Shown here piece after piece: positions 7,550-15,902 of a stretch of DNA of 64,000 nt; positions within the stretch are counted from its first letter, which is position 1, and every line of letters starts with the position of its first letter. The notes below the pieces were generated by a model that saw nothing but the letters and a program-made list of their open reading frames with translations, was not told the DNA's origin and searched no databases. Made by a program: the position numbers and the translations under genes. This DNA is from Sphingopyxis sp. HIX (GTDB lineage Bacteria; Pseudomonadota; Alphaproteobacteria; Sphingomonadales; Sphingomonadaceae), in contig NZ_LNSB01000013.1 in assembly GCF_001468285.1 (NCBI RefSeq), positions 1 to 64,000 on the forward strand, read 5' to 3'.

Positions 7550-8887
7550 CTAGGCGACCGCTTCCATGAGCGGTTCGGCGCCCAGGCTGTTGGGTCCGGC
7601 CGACGCAATGCGCACTTCGACCATGTTGCCGATGGCCAGCCCCGGTGCGACGAGATGCGCCGATTGCAGCCAGGGCGTCTTGCCGATCAGCTGGCCGTCC
7701 AATTTGCCCTTGCGTTCGAGCAGCAGCTGCGTCGTGCGGCCGACGGTCGCGGCGTTGAAGGCGTGCTGCTGTTCGTTGAGCAAAGCCTGCAGCCGCTGGA
7801 GGCGGTCGTTCATGACGGCTTCGTCGACCTGATCGTCCATGGTCGCGGCCGGGGTGCCGGGGCGGCGCGAATATTTGAAGCTGTACGCCATCGCATATTT
7901 GGTCGCGCGGACGATATCGAGCGTCGCCTGAAAATCCGCCTCGCTCTCGCCGGGGAAGCCGACGATGAAATCGCCCGAGATCGCAATGTCAGGGCGCGCC
8001 GCGCGGACGCGTTCGATGACTTTGAGATAGGAATCGACGCTATGGCTGCGGTTCATCGCCGCGAGGATGCGGTCGCTGCCCGCCTGCACCGGCAGGTGGA
8101 GGAAGGGCATGAGCTCGGGAATCTCGCCATGCGCGGCGATCAGCCCGTCGGTCATGTCGTTGGGATGGCTGGTGGTATAGCGGATGCGCTCCAGCCCGTC
8201 GATGCGCGCCAAGTCGCGGATCAGCCCGTCGAGGCCGACCGCCCTGCCCTTCGTATCCGCGCCGTCCCACGCGTTGACGTTCTGGCCGAGCAGCGTGATC
8301 TCGCGCACCCCGCCGGCGACGAGCGCCTGCGCCTCGGCGATCAGGTCGGCGTAGGGCCGGCTGATCTCGGCGCCGCGCGTGTAGGGCACGACGCAGTAAG
8401 TGCAGAATTTGTCGCAGCCTTCCTGCACCGTCAGGAAGGCGGTCGGGCGCTGGCCGCCGGCGCGCTTCGGCAGCGCGCCGAACTTGCTTTCGAGCGGCAT
8501 GTCGAGGTCGATCGCCTTCTCGCCCTTGGCCGCCTTCGCGATCAGGTCGGGCAGGCGATGATAGGCTTGCGGGCCGACGACGACGTCGACGCTCGGCGCG
8601 CGGCGTGCGATCTCGGCGCCTTCGGCCTGCGCGACGCAGCCCGCGACGGCGATCGTCGGGGTGCTGCCGTCGGCACGCTTCAGCCGGCCGATGTCCGAAT
8701 AGACCTTCTCGGCCGCTTTCTCGCGGATGTGGCAGGTGTTGAGCACGACGAGGTCGGCGTCCGCGCCGTCGGCGGCGGCCACATAGCCTTCGGCGCCCAG
8801 CATCTCGGCCATGCGCTCGCCGTCATAGACGTTCATCTGGCAACCGAAGGATTTGACGTGAAAAGTCTTGGGAGAGTCGGATTTCAT
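7550..8887 (-). CDS. miaB: tRNA-2-methylthio-N6-dimethylallyladenosine synthase MiaB
   Basis: A 445-residue radical-SAM methylthiotransferase that modifies A37 of tRNAs reading UNN codons. The N-terminal UPF0004 domain has its three cluster cysteines (SFGCQMN, NTCHIRE and AGCVAQ). The radical-SAM motif CDKFCTYC carries the second 4Fe-4S cluster, and a C-terminal TRAM domain (about 375-440) should bind tRNA. I used ATG 8887 because the conserved FHVKSFGCQMN strand begins about nine residues later; the frame is open further upstream, but that part does not resemble the family. It starts 7 bases after the plsC stop, so it is in the fur-plsC-miaB transcript. Confidence 0.95.
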   Translation of the reverse strand: MKSDSPKTFHVKSFGCQMNVYDGERMAEMLGAEGYVAAADGADADLVVLNTCHIREKAAEKVYSDIGRLKRADGSTPTIAVAGCVAQAEGAEIARRAPSVDVVVGPQAYHRLPDLIAKAAKGEKAIDLDMPLESKFGALPKRAGGQRPTAFLTVQEGCDKFCTYCVVPYTRGAEISRPYADLIAEAQALVAGGVREITLLGQNVNAWDGADTKGRAVGLDGLIRDLARIDGLERIRYTTSHPNDMTDGLIAAHGEIPELMPFLHLPVQAGSDRILAAMNRSHSVDSYLKVIERVRAARPDIAISGDFIVGFPGESEADFQATLDIVRATKYAMAYSFKYSRRPGTPAATMDDQVDEAVMNDRLQRLQALLNEQQHAFNAATVGRTTQLLLERKGKLDGQLIGKTPWLQSAHLVAPGLAIGNMVEVRIASAGPNSLGAEPLMEAVA

Positions 8888-8894
8888 CGGCGCG

Positions 8895-9689
8895 CTATAG
8901 GCGATGCCGCGACGCGGCGGAAGGGCGCGCATTTTCCGCGATTTCCGCGGCGATCGCGGCGCGCGCGGCCTCGTTGATCGCCTTGCGGTCCTGCTCGACA
9001 TGGTCGGGCAGCGGATCGAGATAATGGATGGTCAGCGGGATCGCGCGCCGCCGCGCGAGCAGCCGTTTGAAGTTGTCGAGCCCGGATTCGGGGTCGAGCC
9101 ACGCGATGTCGTTCGCCTCAGCCCCATAGTCGAGGAACACCGGCTGGACGCGCAGCTTCGGCGGGGTCGGGACGATCGCCTGGAACAGCGAGGCGCGAAA
9201 GGGCAGCAGGCCGTCGCCGGGCCCGGTCGTACCCTCCGGGAACAAGGTCACCGGGCGCCCGCGCGCGAGCGCCTCGCGCAGGCTGTTTGCCTGGTTGTGG
9301 ATCTCGCGCTTCGCCTCGCGCTGGACGTAGATGGTCTTGTTCTGGTCGGCGAGCCAGCCGACGAGCGGCGTCGTCTCGACCTCCGCCTTCGACACGAAGG
9401 CCGAGCGCGCGGCCCCGCCGAGCGCGAGGATGTCGAGCCAGCTGACATGGTTCGAGACGAACAATACGTCGCGCCGCAGCCGCGTGCCGGTGGTGTGAAT
9501 GCGCAGCCCCGCGATCCAGCCGACGGCATTGAGGAAGGCCATGACCATCGGCGAGGGCCGGCCGACTGCGCGGTAGCAGAGATGCGGCACGATCAGGAAC
9601 AGCAACGTCAGCACCATCAGGGCGAGACGCGCGACCGTGCGCCAGGTTATGCGGGCGGCGTCAGCCCTTGTCGCGACCGAGGGAGACAC
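8895..9689 (-). CDS. plsC: 1-acyl-sn-glycerol-3-phosphate acyltransferase
   Basis: A 264-residue inner-membrane acyltransferase that makes phosphatidic acid from lysophosphatidate. It has hydrophobic helices at about 20-60, then the HX4D catalytic motif NHVSWLD (about 80-86) and the substrate-binding block FPEGTTG (about 150-156). The start is GTG 9689 with GGAG seven bases before it; this overlaps the end of fur by 29 bases, suggesting translational coupling. A PlsC-family acyltransferase of lipid A or ornithine-lipid synthesis cannot be excluded. Confidence 0.88.
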   Translation of the reverse strand: MSPSVATRADAARITWRTVARLALMVLTLLFLIVPHLCYRAVGRPSPMVMAFLNAVGWIAGLRIHTTGTRLRRDVLFVSNHVSWLDILALGGAARSAFVSKAEVETTPLVGWLADQNKTIYVQREAKREIHNQANSLREALARGRPVTLFPEGTTGPGDGLLPFRASLFQAIVPTPPKLRVQPVFLDYGAEANDIAWLDPESGLDNFKRLLARRRAIPLTIHYLDPLPDHVEQDRKAINEAARAAIAAEIAENARPSAASRHRL

Positions 9690-10086
9690 CGTAAAGCTCC
9701 ATGCGATGGTCGACGAGGCGGAAGCCCAGGCGTTCGGCGATCACCTTCTGCAACGCCTCGAGCTCGGGATCGACGAATTCGATCACCTTGCCCGTCTCGA
9801 CGTCGATCAGATGGTCGTGATGCGCCTCGGGCGCGGCCTCGTAGCGCGAGCGGCCGTCGCCGAAATCGTGGCGGTCGAGGATGCCCGCCTCTTCGAACAG
9901 GCGCACGGTACGATAGACGGTCGCGATCGAGATGCCGCTGTCGAGCTTCGACGCGCGCTCATAGAGCGTTTCGACATCGGGATGATCTTCGCTGTCGGAG
10001 ATCACGCGCGCGATGATGCGGCGCTGCTCGGTGATGCGCAGCCCCTTTTCGTGGCACAAAGCTTCGAGGTCGATGGTACCGGACAT
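9661..10086 (-). CDS. fur: Fur family metalloregulator (Fur/Mur type)
   Basis: A 141-residue winged-helix repressor. The recognition-helix region SGISIATVYRTVRLFEEAG (about 50-68) and the metal-site stretch HHDHLIDVETGKVIEF (about 90-105) are typical. The C-terminal CxxC cysteines of the E. coli protein are absent (IDVETG takes their place), as in alphaproteobacterial Fur/Mur proteins that may sense manganese as well as iron. It is the likely controller of the palindromes at 3473-3489 and 3537-3553. It overlaps the plsC start downstream. Confidence 0.9.
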   Translation of the reverse strand: MSGTIDLEALCHEKGLRITEQRRIIARVISDSEDHPDVETLYERASKLDSGISIATVYRTVRLFEEAGILDRHDFGDGRSRYEAAPEAHHDHLIDVETGKVIEFVDPELEALQKVIAERLGFRLVDHRMELYGVSLGRDKG

Positions 10087-10160
10087 GCGGGCCTTTCCTG
10101 CAATATGCAGCCGTGTCGTTCTTCTTTAATCTGTATAGGCACGGCCCGCGCATAGGACAA

Positions 10161-10185
10161 GGGCGGCGCCATCGCGGCACCGCCC
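10161..10185 (-). terminator. Possible weak terminator after mucR
   Basis: GGGCGGTGCC and GGCGCCGCCC (minus strand, 10185-10161) form a 10-bp stem with one wobble pair and a 5-base loop. Only TTGTCCT follows, so termination would be weak; it may just be a hairpin between mucR and fur. Confidence 0.35.
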
Positions 10186-10219
10186 TCACCTGCCCTTCCG
10201 GGCCGCCGTTTGAAGCGCG

Positions 10220-10660
10220 TCAGGCCGCCTTCTTGGCCTTGGGCTTGCGACCGCCGCCGCGACCCTTGGTGCCGAGGCCGATTTCCTTGGCCAGCGCGCG
10301 GCGCTTTTCGGCATAGTTGGGCGCGACCATCGGATAGTCGGCGGGCAGGCCCCACTTGGCGCGATAGTCGTCGGGGGTCATGCCATAATGCGTCATCAGG
10401 TGGCGGCGAAGCATCTTGAGCTTCTTGCCGTCTTCGAGACAGACGATGTAGTCCGGCTTGACCGAGGTGCGGATCGAAACCGCCGGGACCGGCTTTTCCT
10501 CTTCGACCACTTGCGTGCCGAGGCCCGAAAGCGCGGCATGCACATTATTGATAAGGACCGAAAGATCCGAGATCGCGACGCTGTTGTTGCTGACATGGGC
10601 AGCGACAATATCCGCCGTAAGGGTGACCAGCATTTCGCTGGTATCGGCTTGCTCCGACAT
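10220..10660 (-). CDS. mucR: MucR/Ros family transcriptional regulator
   Basis: A 146-residue DNA-binding protein of the alphaproteobacterial Ros/MucR family. The zinc finger reads CLEDGKKLKMLRRHLMTHYG (about 83-102), with Cys-Asp-His-His ligands as in MucR proteins where the second Cys is replaced by Asp. The N-terminal half is the helical oligomerisation region, and the lysine-rich tail (KPKAKKAA) should add non-specific DNA affinity. Such proteins act as H-NS-like silencers and regulate exopolysaccharide and cell-cycle genes. It is an isolated cistron between rimI and fur with about 110 bases upstream. Confidence 0.9.
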   Translation of the reverse strand: MSEQADTSEMLVTLTADIVAAHVSNNSVAISDLSVLINNVHAALSGLGTQVVEEEKPVPAVSIRTSVKPDYIVCLEDGKKLKMLRRHLMTHYGMTPDDYRAKWGLPADYPMVAPNYAEKRRALAKEIGLGTKGRGGGRKPKAKKAA

Positions 10661-10771
10661 GGGACAGATTCCTTATTTGTTATACCCAGAAGTTGGATGA
10701 CGAATATTGAGAGTCTTCTTCATCCGCACTTGCCCATGCCACTTTGGCGTCGCTTCCGCAAGCTAGTTACC

Positions 10772-11251
10772 CTAGTTATCTCGGTTGTGGAGGAAACGCC
10801 TCATCGTAATGGCATCGCGGATCGTCCCGTCGGCGCCGCGGTAATAGTCCTTGCGCCGCCCGCATTCCGAAAAACCGCTCTGCCGATAGAGATGAACGGC
10901 GTCATTGTCGGCGCGCATTTCGAGGAAATAGTCTTCGGCACCTTCGGCGGCCGCCCAGCCCTGCCAGTCGGCCATCAGTCGCGCGCCGACCCCGCGGCCG
11001 CGCCATTCGGGATCGACCGCGAGGAGCAATAATTCGCTTTCGGGACCGGCGATCCGCGCCGCCGAAAAGCCGCACGGGATCTCGCCGTCCCACGCGAGGC
11101 AGACGCGCGCCGAGGGCAAGGCGAAAAGCGTCAGCAGCTGCGCACGGCTCCACGCCTCGCCATAGGCGGGGTCGAACGCCGCCTCCATCACCTGCATCAC
11201 CGCCGCGAGGTCGGCGACGCGCGCGGCGGCGAGGCGGATCGTGTCGCTCAC
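10772..11251 (-). CDS. rimI: Ribosomal-protein-alanine N-acetyltransferase-like GNAT
   Basis: A 159-residue GNAT acetyltransferase. The acetyl-CoA loop is visible as DPEWRGRGVGARLM (about residues 75-88), followed by the C-terminal YRQSGFSECGRRKDYY typical of RimI. The start is GTG 11251, which overlaps the tsaB stop in the tetranucleotide GTGA; the tsaB-rimI order is conserved widely, supporting the name. Its substrate in this organism (ribosomal S18 or others) is not shown by the sequence. Confidence 0.85.
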   Translation of the reverse strand: MSDTIRLAAARVADLAAVMQVMEAAFDPAYGEAWSRAQLLTLFALPSARVCLAWDGEIPCGFSAARIAGPESELLLLAVDPEWRGRGVGARLMADWQGWAAAEGAEDYFLEMRADNDAVHLYRQSGFSECGRRKDYYRGADGTIRDAITMRRFLHNRDN

Positions 11252-11895
11252 GCCGGCTGCGCCATCGGCTTGGCGTCGGGCGCGCGGCCGTAGATAGGAC
11301 TGGGATCGGCGAAGATCGCGCCCGCGGGCAGGCGCGCGAAGGCGCGCGCGTCGGGCAGCATCGCCAGCGCCGTGCCATGGCCGCGCCGGGCGACGAAGGC
11401 CTCGGCGCGGTTGCCGACGACCAGCGCGTCGTCCAGCGCGATCGCGGCTTCGGGGAGCAGCGATTGCACGTCGGCGCGCGGCGACAGGTCGGCGGCGAAG
11501 GGCTGGACGAACCACTGGCCGTGGCCGCCCTCCATCACGACCAGCGCGCCGTCCGCGTCGGCAATGTCGGCGGCCGCCGCTGCGGCGACCAGTGCAAGCG
11601 TCGAAAAGCCCCGCACCGGCACCTGCCAGCCGAGCGCCAGCGCACGCGCCGCGGCGACGCCGATGCGCACGCCCGCAAAGCTCCCGGGGCCGCAGCCGAC
11701 GAAGATCGTATCGGCGCGCCCGCCGCCCGCGAGCTCGGCGATCAGCGGGACGAGCCGCTCGGCATGGCCGCGGCCGATCACATCGTGCCGAAAATCGTCC
11801 AGGCGAGCGCCGGCAAACAGCGCGACCGAACAGGCCTCGCTGGCGGAGTCGATGACGAGGCGGCTGGCCTCAGACGATGCGGTTGAAGCGGTCAA
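11248..11895 (-). CDS. tsaB: tRNA threonylcarbamoyladenosine synthesis protein TsaB
   Basis: About 215 residues of the ASKHA-fold TsaB/YeaZ family, the partner of TsaD in t6A37 modification of ANN-decoding tRNAs. The first strand [15 protein letters not shown] and the [21 protein letters not shown] loop-helix are diagnostic. The start is uncertain: no ATG or GTG lies just before the conserved first strand, and the nearest candidate is TTG 11895, without a clear ribosome binding site and inside the end of the upstream nitroreductase gene. The stop overlaps the rimI start (GTGA). Translational coupling to the upstream gene would explain the poor start. Confidence 0.85.
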   Translation of the reverse strand: MTASTASSEASRLVIDSASEACSVALFAGARLDDFRHDVIGRGHAERLVPLIAELAGGGRADTIFVGCGPGSFAGVRIGVAAARALALGWQVPVRGFSTLALVAAAAAADIADADGALVVMEGGHGQWFVQPFAADLSPRADVQSLLPEAAIALDDALVVGNRAEAFVARRGHGTALAMLPDARAFARLPAGAIFADPSPIYGRAPDAKPMAQPA

Positions 11896-12463
11896 AGCCG
11901 GGCCGCGGGCTGCGGTCGAAGATGGTCGCGGGATCGCCATAGCCGAGCGTCGAGATGAAGTTGCTGCGCACCGTCGGCTGGTCGGCGAAAAAGGCGGCGT
12001 CGACCGCCTCGTTGCTGAAGCCCGACATCGGCCCGGTGTCGAGCCCGAGCGCGCGCGCCGCGAGGATGAAATAGGCGCCCTGCAGGCTCGAGTTGCGGAA
12101 AGCGGTCGCGTGCGCCAGCTCAGGGTTCGTATTGAACCAGGGCTTCGCATCGGCGTGCGGGAAGAGTTCGGGCAGATTCTCGTAGAATTCGAGATCCATG
12201 CCGACGATCGCGGTCACCGGCGCCTGGCGGATCTTGTCGCCATTGGCGGGCAGCGCGAGCGCGGCGAGCTTTTCCTTGGCTTCGTCCGAGGTCACCCAGA
12301 CGATGCGCGCGGGCAGGCTGTTGGCGCTGGTCGGCCCATATTTCACCAGGTCCCAGATGGCGTGCAATTGCGCCTCGCTCACCGGCTTGTCGACATAGCC
12401 GTTATAGGTGCGCGCGGTGCGGAACAGCTGGTCGAGGGCCTCGTTGGAAAGCGGCTCGCTCAT
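11870..12463 (-). CDS. Nitroreductase family protein, RutE/HadB-type
   Basis: A 197-residue FMN-dependent oxidoreductase. The Pro-Thr-Ser-Ala-Asn FMN-binding motif is in [18 protein letters not shown] (about 39-56), and the C-terminal [14 protein letters not shown] resembles putative malonic-semialdehyde reductases of the RutE/HadB group. No rut genes are nearby, so the real substrate is open. The end of the gene overlaps the start proposed for tsaB, so the two are probably on one transcript. Confidence 0.82.
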   Translation of the reverse strand: MSEPLSNEALDQLFRTARTYNGYVDKPVSEAQLHAIWDLVKYGPTSANSLPARIVWVTSDEAKEKLAALALPANGDKIRQAPVTAIVGMDLEFYENLPELFPHADAKPWFNTNPELAHATAFRNSSLQGAYFILAARALGLDTGPMSGFSNEAVDAAFFADQPTVRSNFISTLGYGDPATIFDRSPRPGFDRFNRIV

Positions 12464-12499
12464 CGGGTCATTCTCCTGGATGGTAGGGTCCTGAGAGGG

Positions 12500-13075
12500 T
12501 CAGACGGCGTGGACCGCCGTCACTTCGGGCACATAATGTTTGAGCAAGGATTCGATGCCGTTCTTCAGCGTCGCGGTCGACGAGGGGCAGCCGGCGCAGG
12601 CACCCTGCATCTTGAGGTACACATTCCCCTTGTCGAAACCGCGATAGACGATGTCGCCGCCGTCGTTGGCGACCGCGGGGCGGACGCGCGTCTCGATCAG
12701 TTCCTTGATCTGCTCGACGATGTCGGCGTCGGCGGGATCATCGGCAAAGGCCTCATCCTCGGCGGGGACCGAAAAGCCCGATGCGCTCGCGGGATGGAAG
12801 AGCGGCATGTCGGCGAGGAAATGGTCCATCACGATGCCGAGGATGTCGGGCTTCACATCGGCCCATTCGGCGCCCGGCGCGATCGTCACCGAGACGAAGT
12901 CGCGGCCGAAGAAGACGCCGGTGACGTCGCCGAGCGTGAAGAGCGCGGTCGCGAGCGGCGAGGCCTGCGCTTCCTCGGGGCTCGCGAAGTCGCGCGTGCC
13001 GCTTTCCATGACCACCCGGCCGGGCAGGAATTTGCGCGTCGCGGGATTGGGCGTCGATTCGGTTTCGATCAGCAT
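12500..13075 (-). CDS. NfuA/NifU-like iron-sulfur scaffold protein
   Basis: A 191-residue Fe-S cluster carrier. The N-terminal Nfu domain begins MLIETESTPNPATRKFLPG, and the C-terminal NifU domain (about 110-185) has the GGDIVYRGF block and the cluster cysteines CAGC before PSSTATLKNGI. I chose ATG 13075 because the domain begins there; an ATG three codons earlier (13084) is also possible. It heads the minus-strand housekeeping run and is divergent from the gene at 13139, with a 63-base shared gap. Confidence 0.9.
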   Translation of the reverse strand: MLIETESTPNPATRKFLPGRVVMESGTRDFASPEEAQASPLATALFTLGDVTGVFFGRDFVSVTIAPGAEWADVKPDILGIVMDHFLADMPLFHPASASGFSVPAEDEAFADDPADADIVEQIKELIETRVRPAVANDGGDIVYRGFDKGNVYLKMQGACAGCPSSTATLKNGIESLLKHYVPEVTAVHAV

Positions 13076-13138
13076 GGGGGGCATGTGGGACGCGATCGGG
13101 CTTTGTGCAAGCCGACAAAGATGCGCTAGGGGCGAAAA

Positions 13139-14011
13139 ATGCGCCGTTTCTCCTACTTCGCCGCGATCGACTGGTCGGGCGCGCGCGGTCCGCGCCAGCG
13201 CGGCATCGCGCTGGCGGTAGCGAGCGGCGCGGCGGCGCCCGAACTGGTCCGCCCCGGGCACATCTGGTCACGCGCCGAGATATTGGCCTGGCTCGAAGAC
13301 GTGGCGGCATCGGGCGCCGACATGCTGATCGGCTTCGATTTTTCGGCGGCCTTCGCCTTCGAGGATCGCGGCGCCTATTTTCCCGAATGGCGGGAGAGCC
13401 CTGCCGACCTGCCGACGCTATGGGCGCTCGTCGAGGCGCTGGCGGCGGCCGATCCCAACTATGAGATCGCGAGCTTCTTGGCGCATCCCGAGGCGCGGCG
13501 CCATTTCCGCCACGGCCGCGGCGAGGTCGGCGACCTGTTCGAGGCCGGCGCGGGGCGGCTGCGCGTTGTCGAACAGTATCAGCGCGCGACGAAACAGGCG
13601 GCGAGCGTCAGCAATTTCAACCTCGTCGGCGCGGCGCAGGTCGGCAAGGCGAGCCTGTCGGGCATGCGCCTGCTCCACCGGCTGCGCGGCAAGCTGCCGC
13701 TCTGGCCGCTCGATCCGGTGCCGTCCAAGGGCCCAATGCTCGCCGAAATCTACACCAGCCTCGCCGCGCGCGCGGCGGGGATCGGCGGCGGGCGCAGCAA
13801 GATCCGCGACGGCGCAGCGCTCGACGCTGCACTGGCAGCGCTCGGCTCGCCGCCCGCGGGGTTCGCCGGGCCGGTGAGCGACCATGCCAGCGACGCGCTG
13901 CTCACCGCGGCCTGGCTCCGCGCGATCGCCGGCGAGGCGGCACCCTGGTCCCCTGCCCTGCTGACCGCGGGCCTCGCGCGCACCGAGGGCTGGACCTTCG
14001 GCATCATTTGA
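13139..14011 (+). CDS. Unassigned protein, possible RNase H-like fold (DUF429-like)
   Basis: A 290-residue cytoplasmic protein with no signal peptide. I do not recognise a named family. The opening FAAIDWSGARGPRQRGIALA, the internal IGFDFSAAFAFE and the late DHASDALLTAAWLRAI (about 247-262) place acidic residues where RNase H-like proteins such as DUF429 carry theirs, so a metal-dependent nuclease-type fold is a guess. It is transcribed away from nfuA and is followed by tRNA-Thr. An ATG is at 13139 and the protein begins directly in a beta-strand, supporting the start. Confidence 0.6.
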   Translation: MRRFSYFAAIDWSGARGPRQRGIALAVASGAAAPELVRPGHIWSRAEILAWLEDVAASGADMLIGFDFSAAFAFEDRGAYFPEWRESPADLPTLWALVEALAAADPNYEIASFLAHPEARRHFRHGRGEVGDLFEAGAGRLRVVEQYQRATKQAASVSNFNLVGAAQVGKASLSGMRLLHRLRGKLPLWPLDPVPSKGPMLAEIYTSLAARAAGIGGGRSKIRDGAALDAALAALGSPPAGFAGPVSDHASDALLTAAWLRAIAGEAAPWSPALLTAGLARTEGWTFGII

Positions 14012-14030
14012 CGCAAAGGGCGACGCATAG

Positions 14031-14106
<76 letters not shown>

Positions 14107-14130
14107 GATGCCCCATCGACCGCAGCCGTA

Positions 14131-14799
14131 TCAGGGCTCCCCCTCGCCCAGCATATAGTCCGCCACGCTGAAGGCATGGCTCGCCTGATAGGCGTTGCGG
14201 CCGCGGTTCATGTGGGTGAGGTTGAAGCGCCGGATCGCGCGCAGCGTGACCGGATCGGCGAGGAAGATGCGGATCGAGGCCGCGCCGCGGACCTTGACGA
14301 TGAAAAGGTCCGAGCTGGCGGGGCAGGCGTAGGTCAGATCCTCGGGCCGCTGCACGCCTTGTTCGAGGCGCATGGGGTCGATCGCTTCGGGCATGATCGA
14401 CCCGTCGACCGTGAAATCCGAGACGTGCAAGATGAAGCGGGCGCGCAGGTCGTCGCCATCGGCATAGAGGGTGAAGAGCTCCATCCAGCTCGCGTTGACG
14501 CGGACCAGCGGCTTGTCCGAGGTCGAGGGCAGGCATGAGACGGACCAATAATAACGCTCGGTCGCGCGTGGGATCGGGATGCACGTCCGGCCGTAGCGTT
14601 CGAGGATTTCGAACAGCGCGGGCGCCTGCGGGCGGCGCAGCAATTTCTGGAAGCGCGGCGCATAGCGGAGCCGCTGCTCGATCGAATCGGGCCGTTCATC
14701 CGCGTCGGCGAGCTGCGCTCCTTCGAGCCAGGCCTGCTGCTGGTCGAGGTCGAGGAATTGGCGCAGCCCCTTGGCGGCCTGGCTGGACTTGCTGGTCAT
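14131..14799 (-). CDS. Hypothetical protein
   Basis: A 222-residue protein I cannot assign. It is soluble (no signal peptide or membrane helix), begins with a short helical stretch (KGLRQFLDLDQQQAWLEG) and continues as mixed alpha/beta sequence with KLLRRPQAPALFEILERYGR, then YYWSVSCLP and RARFILHVSDFTVDG. The start ATG 14799 gives a plausible N-terminus (MTSKSSQAAKG); the frame is open further but without family-like sequence. It converges on the tRNA gene and lies apart from the alginate operon by about 80 bases. Confidence 0.6.
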   Translation of the reverse strand: MTSKSSQAAKGLRQFLDLDQQQAWLEGAQLADADERPDSIEQRLRYAPRFQKLLRRPQAPALFEILERYGRTCIPIPRATERYYWSVSCLPSTSDKPLVRVNASWMELFTLYADGDDLRARFILHVSDFTVDGSIMPEAIDPMRLEQGVQRPEDLTYACPASSDLFIVKVRGAASIRIFLADPVTLRAIRRFNLTHMNRGRNAYQASHAFSVADYMLGEGEP

Positions 14800-14882
14800 G
14801 CGCCGAGGATGTGCGATACGCGCCCGATCATCAATGATAGGATTGCGGGCGAACGAACGGGCATGCTCGGCGCCGCCCGCGG

Positions 14883-15902
14883 CTAGCGCGCGATATCCTG
14901 CGTCCCGAACGACGCCTGCTCGACCGCCGAGCGGCCGAAGGGGGCGAAGTCGCCGCGCAGGCCGTGCTTGAGCGCGGCGAGCGCGAGGCCGTGGCGCGCG
15001 GCATCGGCCAGCGTCTTGCCCGACCACAGCCCGTCGAGCACGCCGGCGGCGAAGGCGTCGCCGGTTCCGACGCGGTCGATCACCGGGGCGATAGGGGCGG
15101 GCTCGGTCGTCCCGCTGTCATCGCGCGTATCGATGCGCGCGGCGATGCGGTGCGTATCGGGGCCGACGATCTCGCGCGCGGTCGACGCGACATGGGTCAG
15201 CGACGGAAAGGCGTCGAGCAGCGCGAGCGCCGCCTCGCGCCGCCGGTCCGCGCCCTCGCCCGAAAAATCGCGGCCGAGCAGCAGCGCGGCGTCGCGGTGG
15301 TTGCCGAAGAGCAGGGTCGCCTGCGCGACGATGGGTTTGAGGATCGCGGCCGGATCGGGCTGCCAGCGCTCCCAGAGGCGCCCGCGCCAATTGCCGTCGA
15401 AGGAGACGCCGATCCCGGCAGCGCGCGCATGCGTCGCGGCCTCGAGCGCGGCGGCCGCGCCGGCGGGGCCGAGCGCGGGGGTGACGCCAGAGAGGTGCAA
15501 CCAGCCTACGCCGGCCAGCAGCGCGTCCCAGTCCCAGCTCTCGGGCTTGGTCTCGGCGAAAGCCGAGGCGGCGCGGTCGTAGACGACCTCGGCGGGGCGC
15601 ATCGCGCCGCCGGGAAGGTGGTAATAGAGCCCCATACGCCCCGCGGGGCGGAGCACGGGCGCGACGTCGACGCCGTGGCGGCGGAGTTCGCCGAGCACGC
15701 CGTCGCCGATGGGCCCCTCGGGCACCGCGCTGATCATCGCGGTCCGGCGCCCAAGCGCGGCGAGCGCGACCGCGACATTGGCCTCGGCGCCGCCGACATA
15801 GGCGTCGAAGCGCGCCGATTGCAGCGGCAGTTCGCCGTGCGGGACCGAGACGCGCATCACGATCTCGCCGAAACAGGCGATGGGATCTTCGGGAGCGATC
15901 AT
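14883..15902 (-). CDS. kdgK: 2-keto-3-deoxygluconate kinase
   Basis: A 339-residue PfkB-family sugar kinase. The N-terminal GGAEANVAVALAALG (about 37-51) and the C-terminal DRVGTGDAFAAGVLDG (about 289-304), with the catalytic Asp of the GxGD motif, are the two family signatures. In this locus the likely reaction is KDG + ATP to KDPG, the last dedicated step of alginate monomer catabolism. The start ATG overlaps the upstream stop in ATGA (15899-15902), and it is the last gene of the fadR-hydratase-kdgK operon. No KDPG aldolase follows, so that enzyme must be elsewhere. Another ketose or uronate substrate is possible. Confidence 0.87.
   Translation of the reverse strand: MIAPEDPIACFGEIVMRVSVPHGELPLQSARFDAYVGGAEANVAVALAALGRRTAMISAVPEGPIGDGVLGELRRHGVDVAPVLRPAGRMGLYYHLPGGAMRPAEVVYDRAASAFAETKPESWDWDALLAGVGWLHLSGVTPALGPAGAAAALEAATHARAAGIGVSFDGNWRGRLWERWQPDPAAILKPIVAQATLLFGNHRDAALLLGRDFSGEGADRRREAALALLDAFPSLTHVASTAREIVGPDTHRIAARIDTRDDSGTTEPAPIAPVIDRVGTGDAFAAGVLDGLWSGKTLADAARHGLALAALKHGLRGDFAPFGRSAVEQASFGTQDIAR

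Noticed and set aside
6059-8977. 972-residue plus-strand open frame
   Set aside because: It runs antisense to phoH and miaB, whose catalytic motifs are clear. The frame is an Arg/Asp/Ala-rich shadow.
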